NCBI GenBank assembly: GCA_007922305.1
Contig: ML677334.1
Span: 21,935,697-21,999,696, forward strand
From: Dermatemys mawii
Lineage: Eukaryota > Chordata > Testudines > Dermatemydidae
Direction: 5' to 3'
Length of the DNA: 64,000 nt
The notes under the pieces were generated by a model. The model was not told where the DNA came from, made no database searches, and was given only the letters and a program-made list of their open reading frames with translations. Positions 1 to 11,411 of the stretch are shown here, piece by piece. How positions within the stretch are numbered: position 1 is the stretch's first letter; the number at the start of each line of letters is the position of its first letter. The position numbers and the translations under genes were made by a program.

Positions 1-29
1 GCCCCTCTTCCCATGAGATAATGCATTTA

Positions 30-314
30 GGGCTTGTCCTCACTAAGCGCAGCAGAAATCAGTCTTTTGGCGATCGATTTATCGTGTCTTGTCAGGACGC
101 GATAAATCGATCGCCAGCGGCACCCTTGTCGACTCCAGAACCCCAGGTCGCCACGAGGAGTAAGCCGGAGTTGACGAGGGAGTGCACTGCCGACTGCCGC
201 CGCCGTGAGGACGGGAGGTAAGTTGGCTGTAGAGACGCCGACTTCAGCCACGTTAATAACGTAGCTGAAGTTGCATATCTACAGCCGATCCCCCGCCCTA
301 GTGAAGACCAGCCC
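30..314. mobile_element. Harbinger-type MITE with TGTCYWCACTA-like ends
   Basis: The ends form inverted repeats: AGGGCTTGTCCTCACTA at the left, and the right end reads AGGGCTGGTCTTCACTA on the other strand. The flanks are tta and ttt, close to the 3-bp TWA target of PIF/Harbinger elements. It has no coding capacity; small frames across it are shadows. It contains a perfect 16-bp hairpin (69-84 with 100-115) and a second imperfect inverted repeat around 228-275. Confidence 0.75.
69..115. repeat. Perfect 16-bp hairpin inside the MITE
   Basis: GGCGATCGATTTATCG at 69-84 is the exact reverse complement of 100-115, with a 15-nt loop. Such internal palindromes are common in MITEs. Confidence 0.85.
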
Positions 315-315
315 T

Positions 316-2204
316 TTGAGAAAGGGCAGCACCTGAATATAATTTTAAGTAGTCTTGTGGGAACATTGATAAATATTTGATATGTCTGAGCAAACATCAA
401 ACGTGCTTTTGAACCCAGCACAGAACGGTAATAATCAATGTTTTCATCCACAAACAGAATAGTTCAAACGGTAAATTTACTCTCCCATCTAAAATACATG
501 ACTGACCTACTTATTAAAACAACTACATCCCTGGTGGAAATAACAGCATTGCACAGAGGTCAAAAGCCAAATCTCACTTGTTTGAAATGTCTGCGTGTCT
601 TGAGCAGTATTATACAGGCACCACTATGAAATGCACTTGACATTGCTTCTAACTACACAGAATACTGTTCAAGTCAAAGGCAACATAGAGTTACTTTCTA
701 AATTATCTTTAGTCCATTGTGATAAATTTTCTCTCACTTGTAGTAGTGCAGATCTATAAATAGAGGACAGGAATATTAAAATAGGCTTTTTTCCCCCAAA
801 CATAAAACATGAGTGGGTGTACTTTCAATTAAATAACCTAATTTTAGGAGAATGGGGTTTTTTTTAGGAGAATAGGGTTGCAGAATTCACCTTCATCAAC
901 AATTAGGGAATGAATAAATTAATTAATAAATAAATGAATGAAAATTCCACTCCTCTTTTTATCAGCATATTATCTAGCTAAAGAACCAGCCACTCTGGTT
1001 CATAATACCATGAGTCTGTACCACAGCTAACTGTGGAAGCTGTTACTTTGAGAGCAGAATGAAACTGTGACCTCTATAAAAAATTCATAGGATTGCAGAA
1101 CATAAAAGTGTAAACTGTGCTAACTGCAATGTGTGTTGCCAGCTGTGTTTTTTAAATGCTGTTGGTATTGCTAAAAGCCTAGGAATGGACTGAGATGATG
1201 GTATCAAGTAATTGTGAATGCAAAAAAACAGAATTCCTCAATGGAGAGTTAGTAGTCCATTTAATCCATTGCAGTATTTCATTACTTACACGTTATATTA
1301 TTTACTAGGTGTGCCTACTTATAACTTAAGCACATTTATTCTGTCTGTTCTCACAGCATCATATGGCAGAGTTTTTCACATCCCAATAATTCTTTAAGAT
1401 TATCATAATGAATTACTTTTATTACAATTTTGTCTGCACGCCCCACTGAACGATGCAAAGTGTTTTTTATTGGGCCATATCCTGATATCACTGATCAGTC
1501 TTCCTTCAGGCAAAACTCATAGAGAAGCTAAGTAAGTTAAGCTGAGTAAGGTATGAGCAGAAACCTCAGGATATGTCTCTTTATCAAGGAGATTCATTTT
1601 CAGTTTTTATTTTGTTAAACATTCCTGAGAATGTGTCAGTGTTTATCACAAAAATTAAAAAATGCGTGAAAACCAGTGCAAAAAATTAACCTCTCTGTTT
1701 TATGGATACATATCAGGGTTAATAATGGGGAATGGGAAGACAGAAAAAAACCAACAGGTAGAGAAAAGTAAGAGTATTGAAAATAAAAGCAGTTTAATGC
1801 AGTGGTTTATTTAGTGAACTGTACATTAACAATATGTACACATATGCACACACACATGCATGTGTATGCGTACTACATTGCCTTACTTTAACAAATAGCT
1901 TCTCACGGACACTTAGGCTAATTTATTATTACCTAATGTAATGTACTGGGTTTTCTTAATATAATTAATATTTTTATGTACTTAAGTGGTCCAAATTTGG
2001 GTGAAAATCAGTAAAAATGAAATAATAACTTTTTTAAAACCTGGGAAAATTTAGGTAAAAATTGAAAATGAAGGACTTCACCTATTATTAACTAAAGCTT
2101 TGATCCTGAGATATGAGTACCCACATCTATGACTGAGAACAAGTTCTCAGAATCAGGCTTTAAATCCTAAAAACTTCTGTGCAGCAAAGCACTTCAACCC
2201 AGTA
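316..2204. other. No recognised gene; AT-rich DNA
   Basis: No element or gene is recognised. There is low-complexity AATA/AATG sequence near 905-945 and a short CA/TG alternating tract near 1836-1870. Open frames are short. Confidence 0.6.
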
Positions 2205-2340
2205 AATACATGAGTTGTCCCATTTAATTTTAATGGGATTACTGATGTGTTTACATTTAAGCACATGGTTAAGTATCTTGCTGAATAGAAATGGGGTTAT
2301 TCACATCTTTACATGCTTTGTTGAATCAGGGCCTAAATTC
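2205..2340 (+). repeat. Old dispersed repeat ending in GAATCAGGGCC
   Basis: Two similar modules follow each other, each with a TTAAGCACAT or CTTTACATGC-like core and ending near GCTGAAT/GTTGAATCAGGGCC. A reverse-oriented relative is at 62330-62410. It looks like an old amniote interspersed repeat; I do not assert a family name. Confidence 0.4.
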
Positions 2341-2484
2341 TCAGGAAAGGACTCTACCCTGAAAGGTACTGAGAACCCTAGATGTAATCTAGCATGCTTA
2401 ATTTTAGTCACCTGATTAGTTCTGTTGAAGTCAGCGGTAGTTTTGCCTGAGTAAGGACTTCAGGATTTTAGCCTATTTTTAAAA

Positions 2485-3390
2485 TTCTAAGTAATCAGAT
2501 TTATGCAGGATTTAGTTGCAAAGCTTCTATAGTGGCTTGTATAGATAAATCCTCTGCAAGCCTTTGAAAATTTATAATTATAATTATAATATTGAATTAG
2601 AAATAATATTAAACATGAAAACAGTTAATAGAAAAATTGTATCAAATATATCTTGTTTTTAGCTGCCTGCAACATTTCCTTTGTTTTCAAGAAATGTTTA
2701 ATTTGTTGTTTAAAGTTTGTAACCAGTTTTTATATGAACCTGGGAGGCAGATTTTGAATCTCTAAAATTATATATGGATTCACAAAGCCAAATTTTATCC
2801 TTCAATATGCATGTGAGGCTCCCCTTTGAAGCTAGCGAGAGCCTTTCGCACACATCTGTGTGGAGATTTTGGCTCCAAGATATTAAAATTTTTGTCAAAT
2901 AAAAATGTGTTGTTATACCTAGTTTGAACCTTATACAATCTGAAACAGCCAGAAATTTCATCACCTGAAATGTAATATAATGGAATACTAATTCAATGTT
3001 TACTATTGCAGGAGTGTTAGCACCAATATAATGAAGCTATAGGATTCTCTAGAGAGGGCAGCGTGAGCGGGTTTGGTAAGTTGCCTTATTGTTTGTCAAG
3101 CAATTCTCTAATGGCTGACAATGGCCTCCTCTAGAGTTTTATTGCCACTATATGTTAATGATGAGTCAAAGATTATTGTATTTTTTCAGCTGCATTTTTT
3201 ATTGTTGCTTCTCCATTTAACTTGATATTGTACATCTTCAGATTTTGTTTTTCTTTTCCAGATATTTTCAAAATATACTAATTTGCTTGCACATTCCTCA
3301 CATTCTACACTACAAACTTTGGTTGACTCAAGTTACATCCGCAGAAAGATGTGTTAATGATATGTTTACTATATATATAAAGATGTGTTA
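2485..3390. other. No recognised gene
   Basis: AT-rich single-copy-looking DNA with a (TAAT)n-like tract near 2575-2595. No supportable feature. Confidence 0.55.
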
Positions 3391-3569
3391 ACCCCAGTGT
3401 ACGCAGGGCTATGTCAATGGGGAGGCTTCTCCAGTCAACATAGCTTTACCGTCTCTTGGGGAGGTGGAGTACCTACACCAATGGGAGAAACTCTACCATC
3501 TGCATAGGTAGCGTCTTCACTAAGTGCTACAGCAGTGCAGCTGTACCAGCTGTTAGTGTAGACAAGACC
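3391..3569. mobile_element. Degraded Harbinger-type MITE
   Basis: The right end GTTAGTGTAGACAAGACC is the usual terminal sequence of this family on the other strand. The left end (ACCCCAGTGTACGCAGG) is much decayed. Flanks are tta and tga. Confidence 0.55.
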
Positions 3570-4043
3570 TGACAGATCTTACTCAGCGAAGAAAGAGCAT
3601 TCAGGGAACAATCAATGCTTCTCCCAACATTCCCTTGAGCTCTAAACTGAAAACTTTCATATACTATACAATGTTGTTTCCTCTCTTCATTTTCTATGGC
3701 TTTTTTCCATGTGCTTTGTTTAGTTTTTCTGATATTTATATTTTGCTCATAATTTTAAGTAGTGAATAGTTCTATAATGTCTGCCATGTATCTACTCCTT
3801 CAACCTGTTTTTTGCTTTGTTTTGTTTCCTCCTTCCAGTATAATAAAATGATGGGCTACAAGCAAATCATTTGAGGGAAAAACCTGAATTGATCATGAAT
3901 AATTTGAAGTCTGATGAAGCTGAGAGCAGATTTTGACACCAAGATATAAACATTTTGCCCTGGACGATGACATAGGATTTGACTTATTCTGAAGCTTATC
4001 ACCACTGAAGTAACTATAAAAGGCTTCCAAATGGTGACTCTAA

Positions 4044-4308
4044 GGTTATGTCTATAACTTATGTCACTCAGGGTGTGAAAAAATAACCCCTGAGTCACAT
4101 ACGTTACACTATGGTCTGGACAGCGCTATGTTGCCAGGCGATGCTCACCCATCGCCATAGCTATCGCCACTCTTTGGGGGTGGTTTATTTTTTGTCAATG
4201 GGAGAGCTCTCTACTGTCAGCATAGAGCAGCTACATGGGAGATTTTACAGCACCACAGCTGTATCGGTACAGCTATGTCTCTGTAAGGTCTCTGGTATAG
4301 ACATGGCC
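4044..4308. mobile_element. Harbinger-type MITE A with TAA target duplication
   Basis: The left end GGTTATGTCTATAAC matches the right end read backwards, GGCCATGTCTATACC. It is flanked on both sides by TAA (4041-4043 and 4309-4311), the TWA target of PIF/Harbinger elements. First of three abutting elements. Confidence 0.8.
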
Positions 4309-4311
4309 TAA

Positions 4312-5014
4312 GACCAGATCTACACTATACATTTTACATCAGTATATCTATGTTGCTCAGGGGGCATGAAAAATACATGCCACTGAGCAACATAGCTGTC
4401 CTCTTACTATCTGCCACACAAGGGGCTCCTTCTTTGTGACTTGGCTCTCCAGGTTTTGGAGGACATACCGAGCGCTCCTGAAATAGCTCGGTATGTCCGC
4501 TGAAAAGCCGCCAAATGCGGAAGTAATCAATTCGGCGGCTTCTCGGTGGCCACAGAGACTCATGACCCCTTGGGAGGCGCCTGGCGACCCTCCGAGGGGT
4601 CACGACCCCCACTTTGAGAACCGCTGGAGTAAACAATATAAAACTAACAAGATACTATATAGCCAAGGAGGGGACATTCTTAGATCAAATGTTCTGGGAA
4701 AACCATAATTTGGCATCTCCACAAAATAATCAGGTGCTCTCGGAGGTGATGGAGGGAGTGTTGGGCACACCGTTTTCATCCCTAGAGCAATCTGGTGAAG
4801 ACATATTACTTGATGGGAATGCGCTCTCCCATTGATGTAATTACTCCACCTCAATGAGAGGCAGAAGCTGCGTCGGTGGGAGAGCATCTTCTGCCCGCAT
4901 AGCATGGTGTACACCACTTTAAGTCTATGTAAGTTACGTCAGTTAGGAGGGTGATTTTTTTACACCCTTAAGTGATGTAACTTATATCAACTTAAGCAGT
5001 AGCATAGACAAGCC
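4312..5014. mobile_element. Harbinger-type MITE B, abutting A and interrupted
   Basis: It begins GACCAGATCTACACTATAC directly after the TAA that ends MITE A, and it ends GTAGCATAGACAAGCC, which reads GGCTTGTCTATGCTAC backwards. Subterminal palindromic parts are visible at 4345-4400 and 4930-5000. The middle is interrupted by an hAT fragment at about 4440-4632. Confidence 0.65.
4440..4632. mobile_element. hAT-like fragment, right end only
   Basis: The right terminus ACTTTGAGAACCGCTGG is the complement of the CAGCGGTTCTCAAAGT-type hAT end. The inner part (GACATACCGAGCGCT, GTCCGCTGAAAAGCCGCC) resembles the complete element at 42516-42894. The left terminus is missing. Confidence 0.6.
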
Positions 5015-5018
5015 TTAA

Positions 5019-5135
5019 GGCTAGACATACTGTTTTTCATAAAATGTGTGGAGTCCTACAAGACAGTAAAAATGTAGAGGACTCTGTCTGAAAGTGTGAA
5101 ACATCATCAAAAAGCTGTGTAGTGTAGACAAAGCC
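5019..5135. mobile_element. Short Harbinger-type MITE C with TAA target duplication
   Basis: The 117-bp unit begins GGCTAGACATACTG and its right end reads GGCTTTGTCTACACTAC backwards. TAA flanks both sides (5016-5018 and 5136-5138). The left TAA overlaps the TTAA that joins it to MITE B. Confidence 0.75.
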
Positions 5136-5138
5136 TAA

Positions 5139-7008
5139 GTGTCTAAAAAGGAAGCGGATATTTCCAAGCAAGGAGGATATGAGGGCTGTTATGAGAATCT
5201 TAGAATATTAATATCAGCAGACCTGGAGACAAATAATCAAGATGATGAAAGAAATATACCATCAGAGGCAGAGCTCAAATTATTTGCACAGCCAAAAAGA
5301 TTGTCTTTCATTTACTTTTCAGACAGATAATTATAGGCCCTGAGTATATCGTTCTCCAGCTACAATAGTGTTGCATGATGTACAATAAATTTAGCAAATA
5401 AGCATCAGAGATTCATTATACAAAACAATGTTTCTTAGTGCTGTTGCCCCTTTTTGACCCAAGTGGCTGGACCAAATTTGGGGCTCTGGGTATGTTCGCG
5501 TTAGGAGAAATGGTGATGGGTATTTTTTGATGCAATCGTATTTATTTACAAGGAAGGTACAAAGCCCTGCATCTCTGACTTCAGGAGGAGCCAAGAACAA
5601 AAGGAGCAATTTCTTAGCTTTTATCCCAAGCCGCTTTAACCAACAGCCTTCCCTGCTTATTCCCCCACCGCAAAAGTATCCAAACATACCAAAACACAAA
5701 CAATATTCAGCAAAAGCCCTCTTGCTGTCCCTTCGCCCGGGGGCACCAAAGCAGGAGGACCTGGGGGGCATTGCCCCTCCACTCCTTACTTTCTATAAGG
5801 GCGAGTAATGGTGGGAGAAGGAGGCAGAGAGGAGTGAGCAAGGGGTGGAGTCTTGTGGGGAAGAAGCAGTGCGGAAGTGGGGCCTCAGGGAAGAGGTGGC
5901 GTGGGAATGAGGGTTCAGGAAGAAAGGGGCAGGGGACACTAGTCTCCCCTCCCCTGCTTTTAGGGGGCTTCCGCTGCTCCTCCTTCTGCCCATTCTGTCC
6001 AAACTCCTGAGTGGGTTCACAACTGCCTTTTGTTTGTGGGGAGGAGCTTCAGATTAACGCATCCTGACAGTTATGGTAATTGAGAGCATATTCATACCCA
6101 ATCTCAATGAGGTTTTCACTCAACCCATAGCAAGGTTTCACCCAGTTCATAACAGTATAATTTAGAAACATAAATGTCTGAGATTACAACCTAGGTTTCT
6201 AGCACTGGAGACTCTATTAAGAACAGTGCTTTCCATGGCGTATAAAATATGATGTGCTGTGAACAAACAACGTGGGGAGAAAGGGGAGTCAGTTTTGCTT
6301 TGTTCCTGCTTACAGATTGCAAGGCATTTATTCCCATGGCTGAAAGGAGAGATTAATTTATTCTATTCTTGTTCAGATATTTTAATTTTAATAAAGTTAC
6401 TGAAGGAACAAAAGATATTTCACCCAAAGTACAATCCTAATGAAATGCACCTCGTGTATGGTTATTATATGAGACTATAAAATTGTTTATTAGCTTTTTT
6501 GAACGCCAGTTTCCTTTTTTATGGGCTTAAAAAGGATACTCAACTATAGACAACTCAGTTCTTGAAAGTTTGAAATCTCTGGTGGTGGGGACTATCAGTG
6601 TTGAATCACTTTAAAAACTACTGTTCCAATTCTCAGAGTGCTTTGGCCACTTTGTGCTCTACTTCAGAGGTGAGAAACTTAACCTCTCGGGTGAGAGGGT
6701 TAATTTCGTGTAACTGAATGGCAATGCCTGCCGAAACATTATTAGTGGTATAAATCAGGCTTAGTAATAGTCTCTGTTAATCAACACATAGTAGTGATGT
6801 GTGTTGTATTTATATGGAAGGGGAAAAAACAACAACATTTCCTTTCCAAGTTATCCCCCTGCATTATGCTTAACTTATACCGCAGTGAAGGGGGTCTTAT
6901 TTGTTGTAATTACAACTTGTAATGTCCTGCCCATTTGGTCAGTTTCTATACCTATACCTTATTTTTCTTGTTTAAGAAATTTACCCTCATTGTAACTTCA
7001 GATTACAT
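5139..7008. other. No recognised gene
   Basis: Mostly anonymous AT-rich DNA apart from the GC-rich block at 5735-6015 listed separately. The 126-codon minus-strand frame at 5391-5771 has no recognisable domain. Confidence 0.5.
5735..6015. mobile_element. GC-rich purine-biased block, probable DNA-transposon relic
   Basis: This block of GGGGAAGAAGCAG and GGGGCAGGGG-like sequence stands out from AT-rich flanks. It resembles the inner parts of other GC-rich non-autonomous elements here (45105-45395, 41820-41940). No clear termini. Confidence 0.35.
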
Positions 7009-7293
7009 CCATAGGAGCTGACTCTGTGGGTGCTCTGGGGCTGGAGCACCCACAGGGAAAAATTGCACCCACAGCTGTTTTGCGCAGCAAGCCTGGGAGG
7101 GAAGGGGGAGGAGGGAGAACGCAGTACGCTCAGGGGAGGAGGTGGGGCCAGCGCAGGGTTTTGGGGAGGGGTCCAGTGGGGCAGGGAGAGGTGGAGTTTG
7201 GGCAAGGGCTTTGGGGCAGGGGTGGTGTTGGGGGGGGGACAAGGTTGCGGGGGGTGCAAGCACCCACCGGCGTCAAGAAAAGTTGGTGCCTGT
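7009..7293. mobile_element. Non-autonomous hAT-like element (GTGGGTGCTC family)
   Basis: The left end CCATAGGAGCTGACT pairs with the right end read backwards, CACAGGCACCAACT. The 8-bp flanks are gattacat (7001-7008) and gattacac (7294-7301), matching at 7 of 8. The inner sequence is G-rich with GTGGGTGCTC near the left and GGGTGCAAGCACCCAC at the right. A relative lies at 41700-41965. Confidence 0.65.
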
Positions 7294-7694
7294 GATTACA
7301 CCTGGATAGTGAACTGTATTTATGTTAAACAACTGTGGAAAAAATCTATTCTGATGATAAGCAAACATGGAAGCACATGCTTTTTGCAGCAATAATCTAG
7401 TTGATAATTACTAAAAATAATCTTGACTTGCAAATTTGATGCAAATCTCCTGAGTGACGCAACATACATAAATACAATAAAATTGAGTCCAATTTATGTT
7501 CTTTTAATATAGGCTTTTTAAATGTAATTTCCTAGGCTTTTTTAAAAAGGGAAAGGTAGAAACAAGTTCTACTATGTAGAATTGTAACAACTACCCAGCA
7601 GGGCTTGAACTACGGACTTTCAGCGTTATAGCACTGGTGTTTATCACTTGCACAATAGACTAAGTTTATTAGCTGCTAGGAGAAGATTATATCT
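7294..7694. other. No recognised gene
   Basis: Anonymous DNA between two transposons. Confidence 0.5.
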
Positions 7695-7696
7695 AA

Positions 7697-8019
7697 GGCC
7701 TTGTATACATTGGTGGTGTCATGTAGGATAAGTGTAACTACACACCACAGTGAAATGTAGGCTGCCTCTGTATTGCAGTGTGTAGCTACATCTGGCAATG
7801 AAAGGTTCTGACAGAGGGGAGGCAGTGGAACACTACACTGCTAAAAATAGCAGTATAGATGAGGAAGGAACTGCTTGGGTGTGAGAAGAGCTAGTGTATA
7901 CCCTGACGTTCTGGCATGTCTTTACTCTACTTTCCTAAGCAGTGCCTGCTATTTATACCCATGACAGTGGTGTTTGCAGTGTATGTGTTCTATATGCTGT
8001 TGTAAATATAGATATAGCC
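7697..8019. mobile_element. Harbinger-type MITE
   Basis: The left end GGCCTTGTATACATTGG pairs with the right end read backwards, GGCTATATCTATATTTAC. Flanks are taa (7694-7696) and tag (8020-8022). The internal sequence has repeated GTAGCTACA/GTAACTACA words. Confidence 0.6.
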
Positions 8020-8022
8020 TAG

Positions 8023-9327
8023 ACAGTGGGGATGGGTGCTGAGAGTTGTGCTGGACCTAGACATGGTCAAGGAAGCCCAGCTTAACTCTCTCCTTTCACT
8101 ACCTTATGAGGTGGGGAAGCGCCTGCCCCACGTGATGCCTCCAGAGGAGGCAGTAGAGATGGACTGCTTGTGCAAAGGGCTTGAAGAGAACCCAGCTTGG
8201 CTCTTTAGCCATCCCCTACCTAGCAGCTTTGGTAGCTCCTGGCTTAAGTGTTGCCATGCAATGTGCTGCTGTTGACTGTGGGGCATATTTCCAACCCTCC
8301 CTTAGGACATGTCTCCAGGCAGAGTTCCTCTGGGCCGTGTCCACTGGTCCCCAGTGAGCAGTGAGTGCTGTCTGGGATTGTTTGCTTGGTATTTTGGTCT
8401 GGTTCCTTGATTTTGACTCTCTGATCTCACTTCCATCCCTATTTTATCATTTGTTGCCTCGCAAACTCTGTTGATGCCTGGGTCCAGTGGCTCCTCCCCT
8501 TAGGCTGGGAATGGGGAGAAGGGGCTTTATATGAGGGCAGGCTTGTGCCCATCTTTCCCTGGTGATTCAGTAGGTGCTGCCGCTGTTGTTTTACCAGTAG
8601 CAGTGTATGTCTAGCCATTTAGAGTGTGTCCTGAGGAACACAAGGGAGAGAACTTTAAATTTCAGCAAAACCTGAACAGAATTTAATATGACAAAGAAAG
8701 GCAACTCTCTAGCCTGGAGGCTTTCCCCAGCACATTTCAAAGGCCAGCTGCAAACAGTGGAGGTTTTAGTATGTGTTAAGAATATTCACAAACACTTTTT
8801 ATAATAGAAAGTGTTAGGCAACCTAAATACAGGAATTGCCGCCAGCTCCCCCATAATAGTTTTTATATTTAAAAAAAAATACACACCACAACCATGACAT
8901 TTTATTGCTTCCTTATCTTCCGTAACTGGTGTTTATCATTTGTAATCGATCAGTAGGAACTGATAATTAATTGATTTCCCTGTTAATGAATACAAAACAC
9001 AGAAAATCACTGAGGAATACTAGATATGGACTCTGGCCTGTTAAACCCTTCAGTGACCTATAAAGCTGTGATCTATGGAAACCAGATACAGGAAACGGGA
9101 GGGTGGAAGCAGTCTTCATTGTAAACAAACCTGCTGTAAAAGGAAGAAGGTCTCTTTCAATAATGGGTCTAAATCAGAACCTCAGATCCAAACTACCCTG
9201 ATTCTTGAGGAAAACTCAGACCTTGACCCACATCATGGCTCATTTCTAGTAATAAGGAGAGACTTTTGATAGACATTTAATTCAGTTGGTGACCAATAAA
9301 ACTACTTTTAAAAATACTCTGATATTA
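8023..9327. other. Unresolved; possible old retroelement segment, otherwise anonymous
   Basis: 8030-8640 is more GC-rich than its surroundings, includes an 80-codon open frame and a TTTATATGAGG word near 8527, and could be an old LTR-like segment. I cannot define ends. 8640-9327 shows nothing. Confidence 0.3.
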
Positions 9328-9520
9328 TAGAGAGAAGGTGGATGAGGTAATAGCTTTTATTGGATCAGTTTCTGCTGGTGAAAGAGAGATGCTTTCAAGC
9401 TCCACAAGAGATTGTCTTCCGGTGACTGAATAAGAGCTCTGTGGAGCTGAAATGCTTTTATCTTGCACCAATAGAGGTTGAGCCGGTAAAAGATATTACC
9501 TCACCCACCTTCTCTCTCTA
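9328..9520. repeat. Inverted-repeat element, ~35-bp arms
   Basis: The left arm (9328-9361, TAGAGAGAAGGTGGATGAGG...) is the near reverse complement of the right arm (9485-9520, ...CCTCACCCACCTTCTCTCTC). The right arm continues into CTAATGTCCTGGGACCAATG, so the full repeat probably extends to about 9640. Confidence 0.65.
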
Positions 9521-9793
9521 ATGTCCTGGGACCAATGTGGATACAACCACAGGCACCGACTTTCATCTCCAGAGAACCCACAGAGTTGGCATCTATGGGT
9601 ACAACACCACTGCAAGCAACAGCAAACTTGTAAGCATTATTATTTTTGTGATGTGTGGTACGTGCCCCGCACTGGCATTGACAGGGTTAAGAGGAACTGG
9701 ACAGCCCAATTAGCCCTTGCTGTGACACTCGAATGAGCGACATAATTAAGGATTAGGAGAGTACTGAAGAGCACTAGATTGTGTGGTTCCTGT

Positions 9794-10092
9794 CACGGGC
9801 AGCTCTATGTTTTCTGTCGCCCCAAGCACGGCACTGAGGCAGCCTTTGGCGGCACGCTGTGGGGGGTCTGGCAGTGCCACAGATTTGGTGGCATTTCTGT
9901 GGGAGGTCAGTGGGTTCCTTTGTTATGGAGTACTTGCTGCTGAAATACCGCTGAATCCACGGGACTGGCGGACCTCCCGCAGGCATGCCGCTGAAAGCCG
10001 CCAGACTGCCTCCCTGACGGCGAGTGGCAGGCCGCCCCCTGTGGCTTGCGCCCCAGACACGCACTTGATACACTTGGGCCTGAAGCCGCCTC
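9794..10092. mobile_element. Non-autonomous hAT-like element with 10-bp direct repeats
   Basis: It is flanked by TGGTTCCTGT at 9784-9793 and again at 10093-10102. The left end (GGGCAGCTCT) and the right end read backwards (GAGGCGGCTTC) are related. The interior is GC-rich with CCGCTGAA, GGCGGACC and CCTCCCGCAGGCATGCC words. The 138-codon frame across it is a shadow. Confidence 0.7.
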
Positions 10093-10533
10093 TGGTTCCT
10101 GTAAAGGAAGGTCTGCAGGACTATAGAGAGGGAGAGGAAATTTATAGATTTTCTTTCGTGAAAGGAATGATAGAGGAGCCTGCAGAAAGATATTTGTAAC
10201 TTGGGGCTATCCCTGAAGTAGCTGGGGAGAAGAAGCTGTCTAAAGCAAGCCTAAAAGAAAAGAGAGACTCCAGGGAAGGAGCTCTGAGGGTCAGTGGCTT
10301 GGGAGAAGCTGGGCCTCTGGCATTCTGTAATAGAGTGAGGAAGAATTCTGCAGAAGATTGGGCCTGGGAAGGGTGGCAAGAATTTTTGAGTTTGGACCAT
10401 CTTTCCCCAGCGGGATGGGATCTTTAGCGTGATCTGATTGGAGGGCCAAGCCACTGCATAGACCACAGAAGCCTGGAGGAAGGTGAGGCCCTGGGACTGC
10501 AATGCTGGGTCTTGTTGTGAGGAGGTGCTATGG

Positions 10534-10821
10534 CAGAGGTGGGCAAACTATGGCCTGCGGGTACTGTCCTGCCTGGCATTTGAGCTCCTGGCCCTCGGCC
10601 TCTTCTCCACAGTTTCAGCTCACCATGCCCCAGCGCTCTGGACAGCGGGGCTACAAGAGCCGCTGGGTGTAGTGTATTAAATTACTCCCCATAGGAATGT
10701 GTTACTTATGGTACAAAGTAGCACAGTTCTACAGGGAGCAATTTAATACACCACACCTGGCTCTCCATACGGGTTCGGAACCTCAGTGTGGTCTTCAGGC
10801 CAAAAAGTTTGCCCATCCCTG
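10534..10821. mobile_element. Non-autonomous hAT with perfect 8-bp target duplication
   Basis: The left end CAGAGGTGGGCAAACTATGG pairs with the right end read backwards, CAGGGATGGGCAAACTTTTT. TGCTATGG is present directly before (10526-10533) and after (10822-10829). This is the hAT signature. Confidence 0.88.
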
Positions 10822-10856
10822 TGCTATGGGGATGGCAAGTCTATGACAATTATGTA

Positions 10857-11130
10857 TTACATTAGTGCTTAGAGATCTCATCTGAACACATGGCCCCATT
10901 GTGCTAGGTGCTGTACACATACACAGTAATGTTGTTCTTGCCTCAAAGAGTTTACTGTCTAATGAGGACTGGTGGTTCTATCATCCCCATTTTATAGATA
11001 GGGAACTGAGGCACAAAGAGACTGAGTGACTTGCACAATGTCACACAGGAAATCTATGACAAAACCAGAAATTGAAGCCAGTTCTTGAGTCTTTCCAATG
11101 CCTTAAATGCAAGATTATCCTCCTTCTCTA
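10857..11130 (+). repeat. MIR-like (CORE) SINE
   Basis: It contains the typical words CCCCATTGTGCTAGGTGCTG, CCCCATTTTATAGATAGGGA and GACTTGCACAATGTCACACA in order. It is diverged and carries no coding sequence. Confidence 0.75.
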
Positions 11131-11411
11131 AATGTTGAAGTTAAAGAAGCTAATGCATCTGACTGATTGGGCTGCAGACCACCACTGTGTAAAGAGTGTG
11201 CCCCAGAGATTCAGTATTGGTATTAATACTAGGATTTTGGATCTAATGCTATTTGCCAGCAGCATAATAGATATTTCCACTTTCCTTGTAATCACATGGC
11301 TATCATGTTAAAAAAAAAAAAGAGGAAAAATAAATAGTGTATGCGGTGCCCTACTAACAGTCACTAAATCAGTTAATTTCTTATGTCTGCTCACTCATTT
11401 GTGGACAATGT

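Larger units (their letters stand above)
9657..10848 (+). mobile_element. Candidate LTR (solo), interrupted by two hAT elements
   Basis: It begins TGTGATGTGTGG and ends CTATGACA, giving TG...CA termini. Flanking 5-mers are atttt and attat (4 of 5). Without the hAT insertions at 9794-10092 and 10534-10821 it is about 590 bp. The inner part shares GGAGGGCCAAG with the LTR-like unit at 12895-13608, so the two are probably related. No internal retroviral genes are seen beside it. Confidence 0.45.

Noticed and set aside
7026..7395. Glycine-rich overlapping frames of 89 and 121 codons
   Set aside because: They come from the G-rich interior of a non-autonomous transposon.
9783..10199. 138-codon plus-strand frame
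   Set aside because: It lies mostly in the GC-rich hAT-like element and runs through its target duplication.
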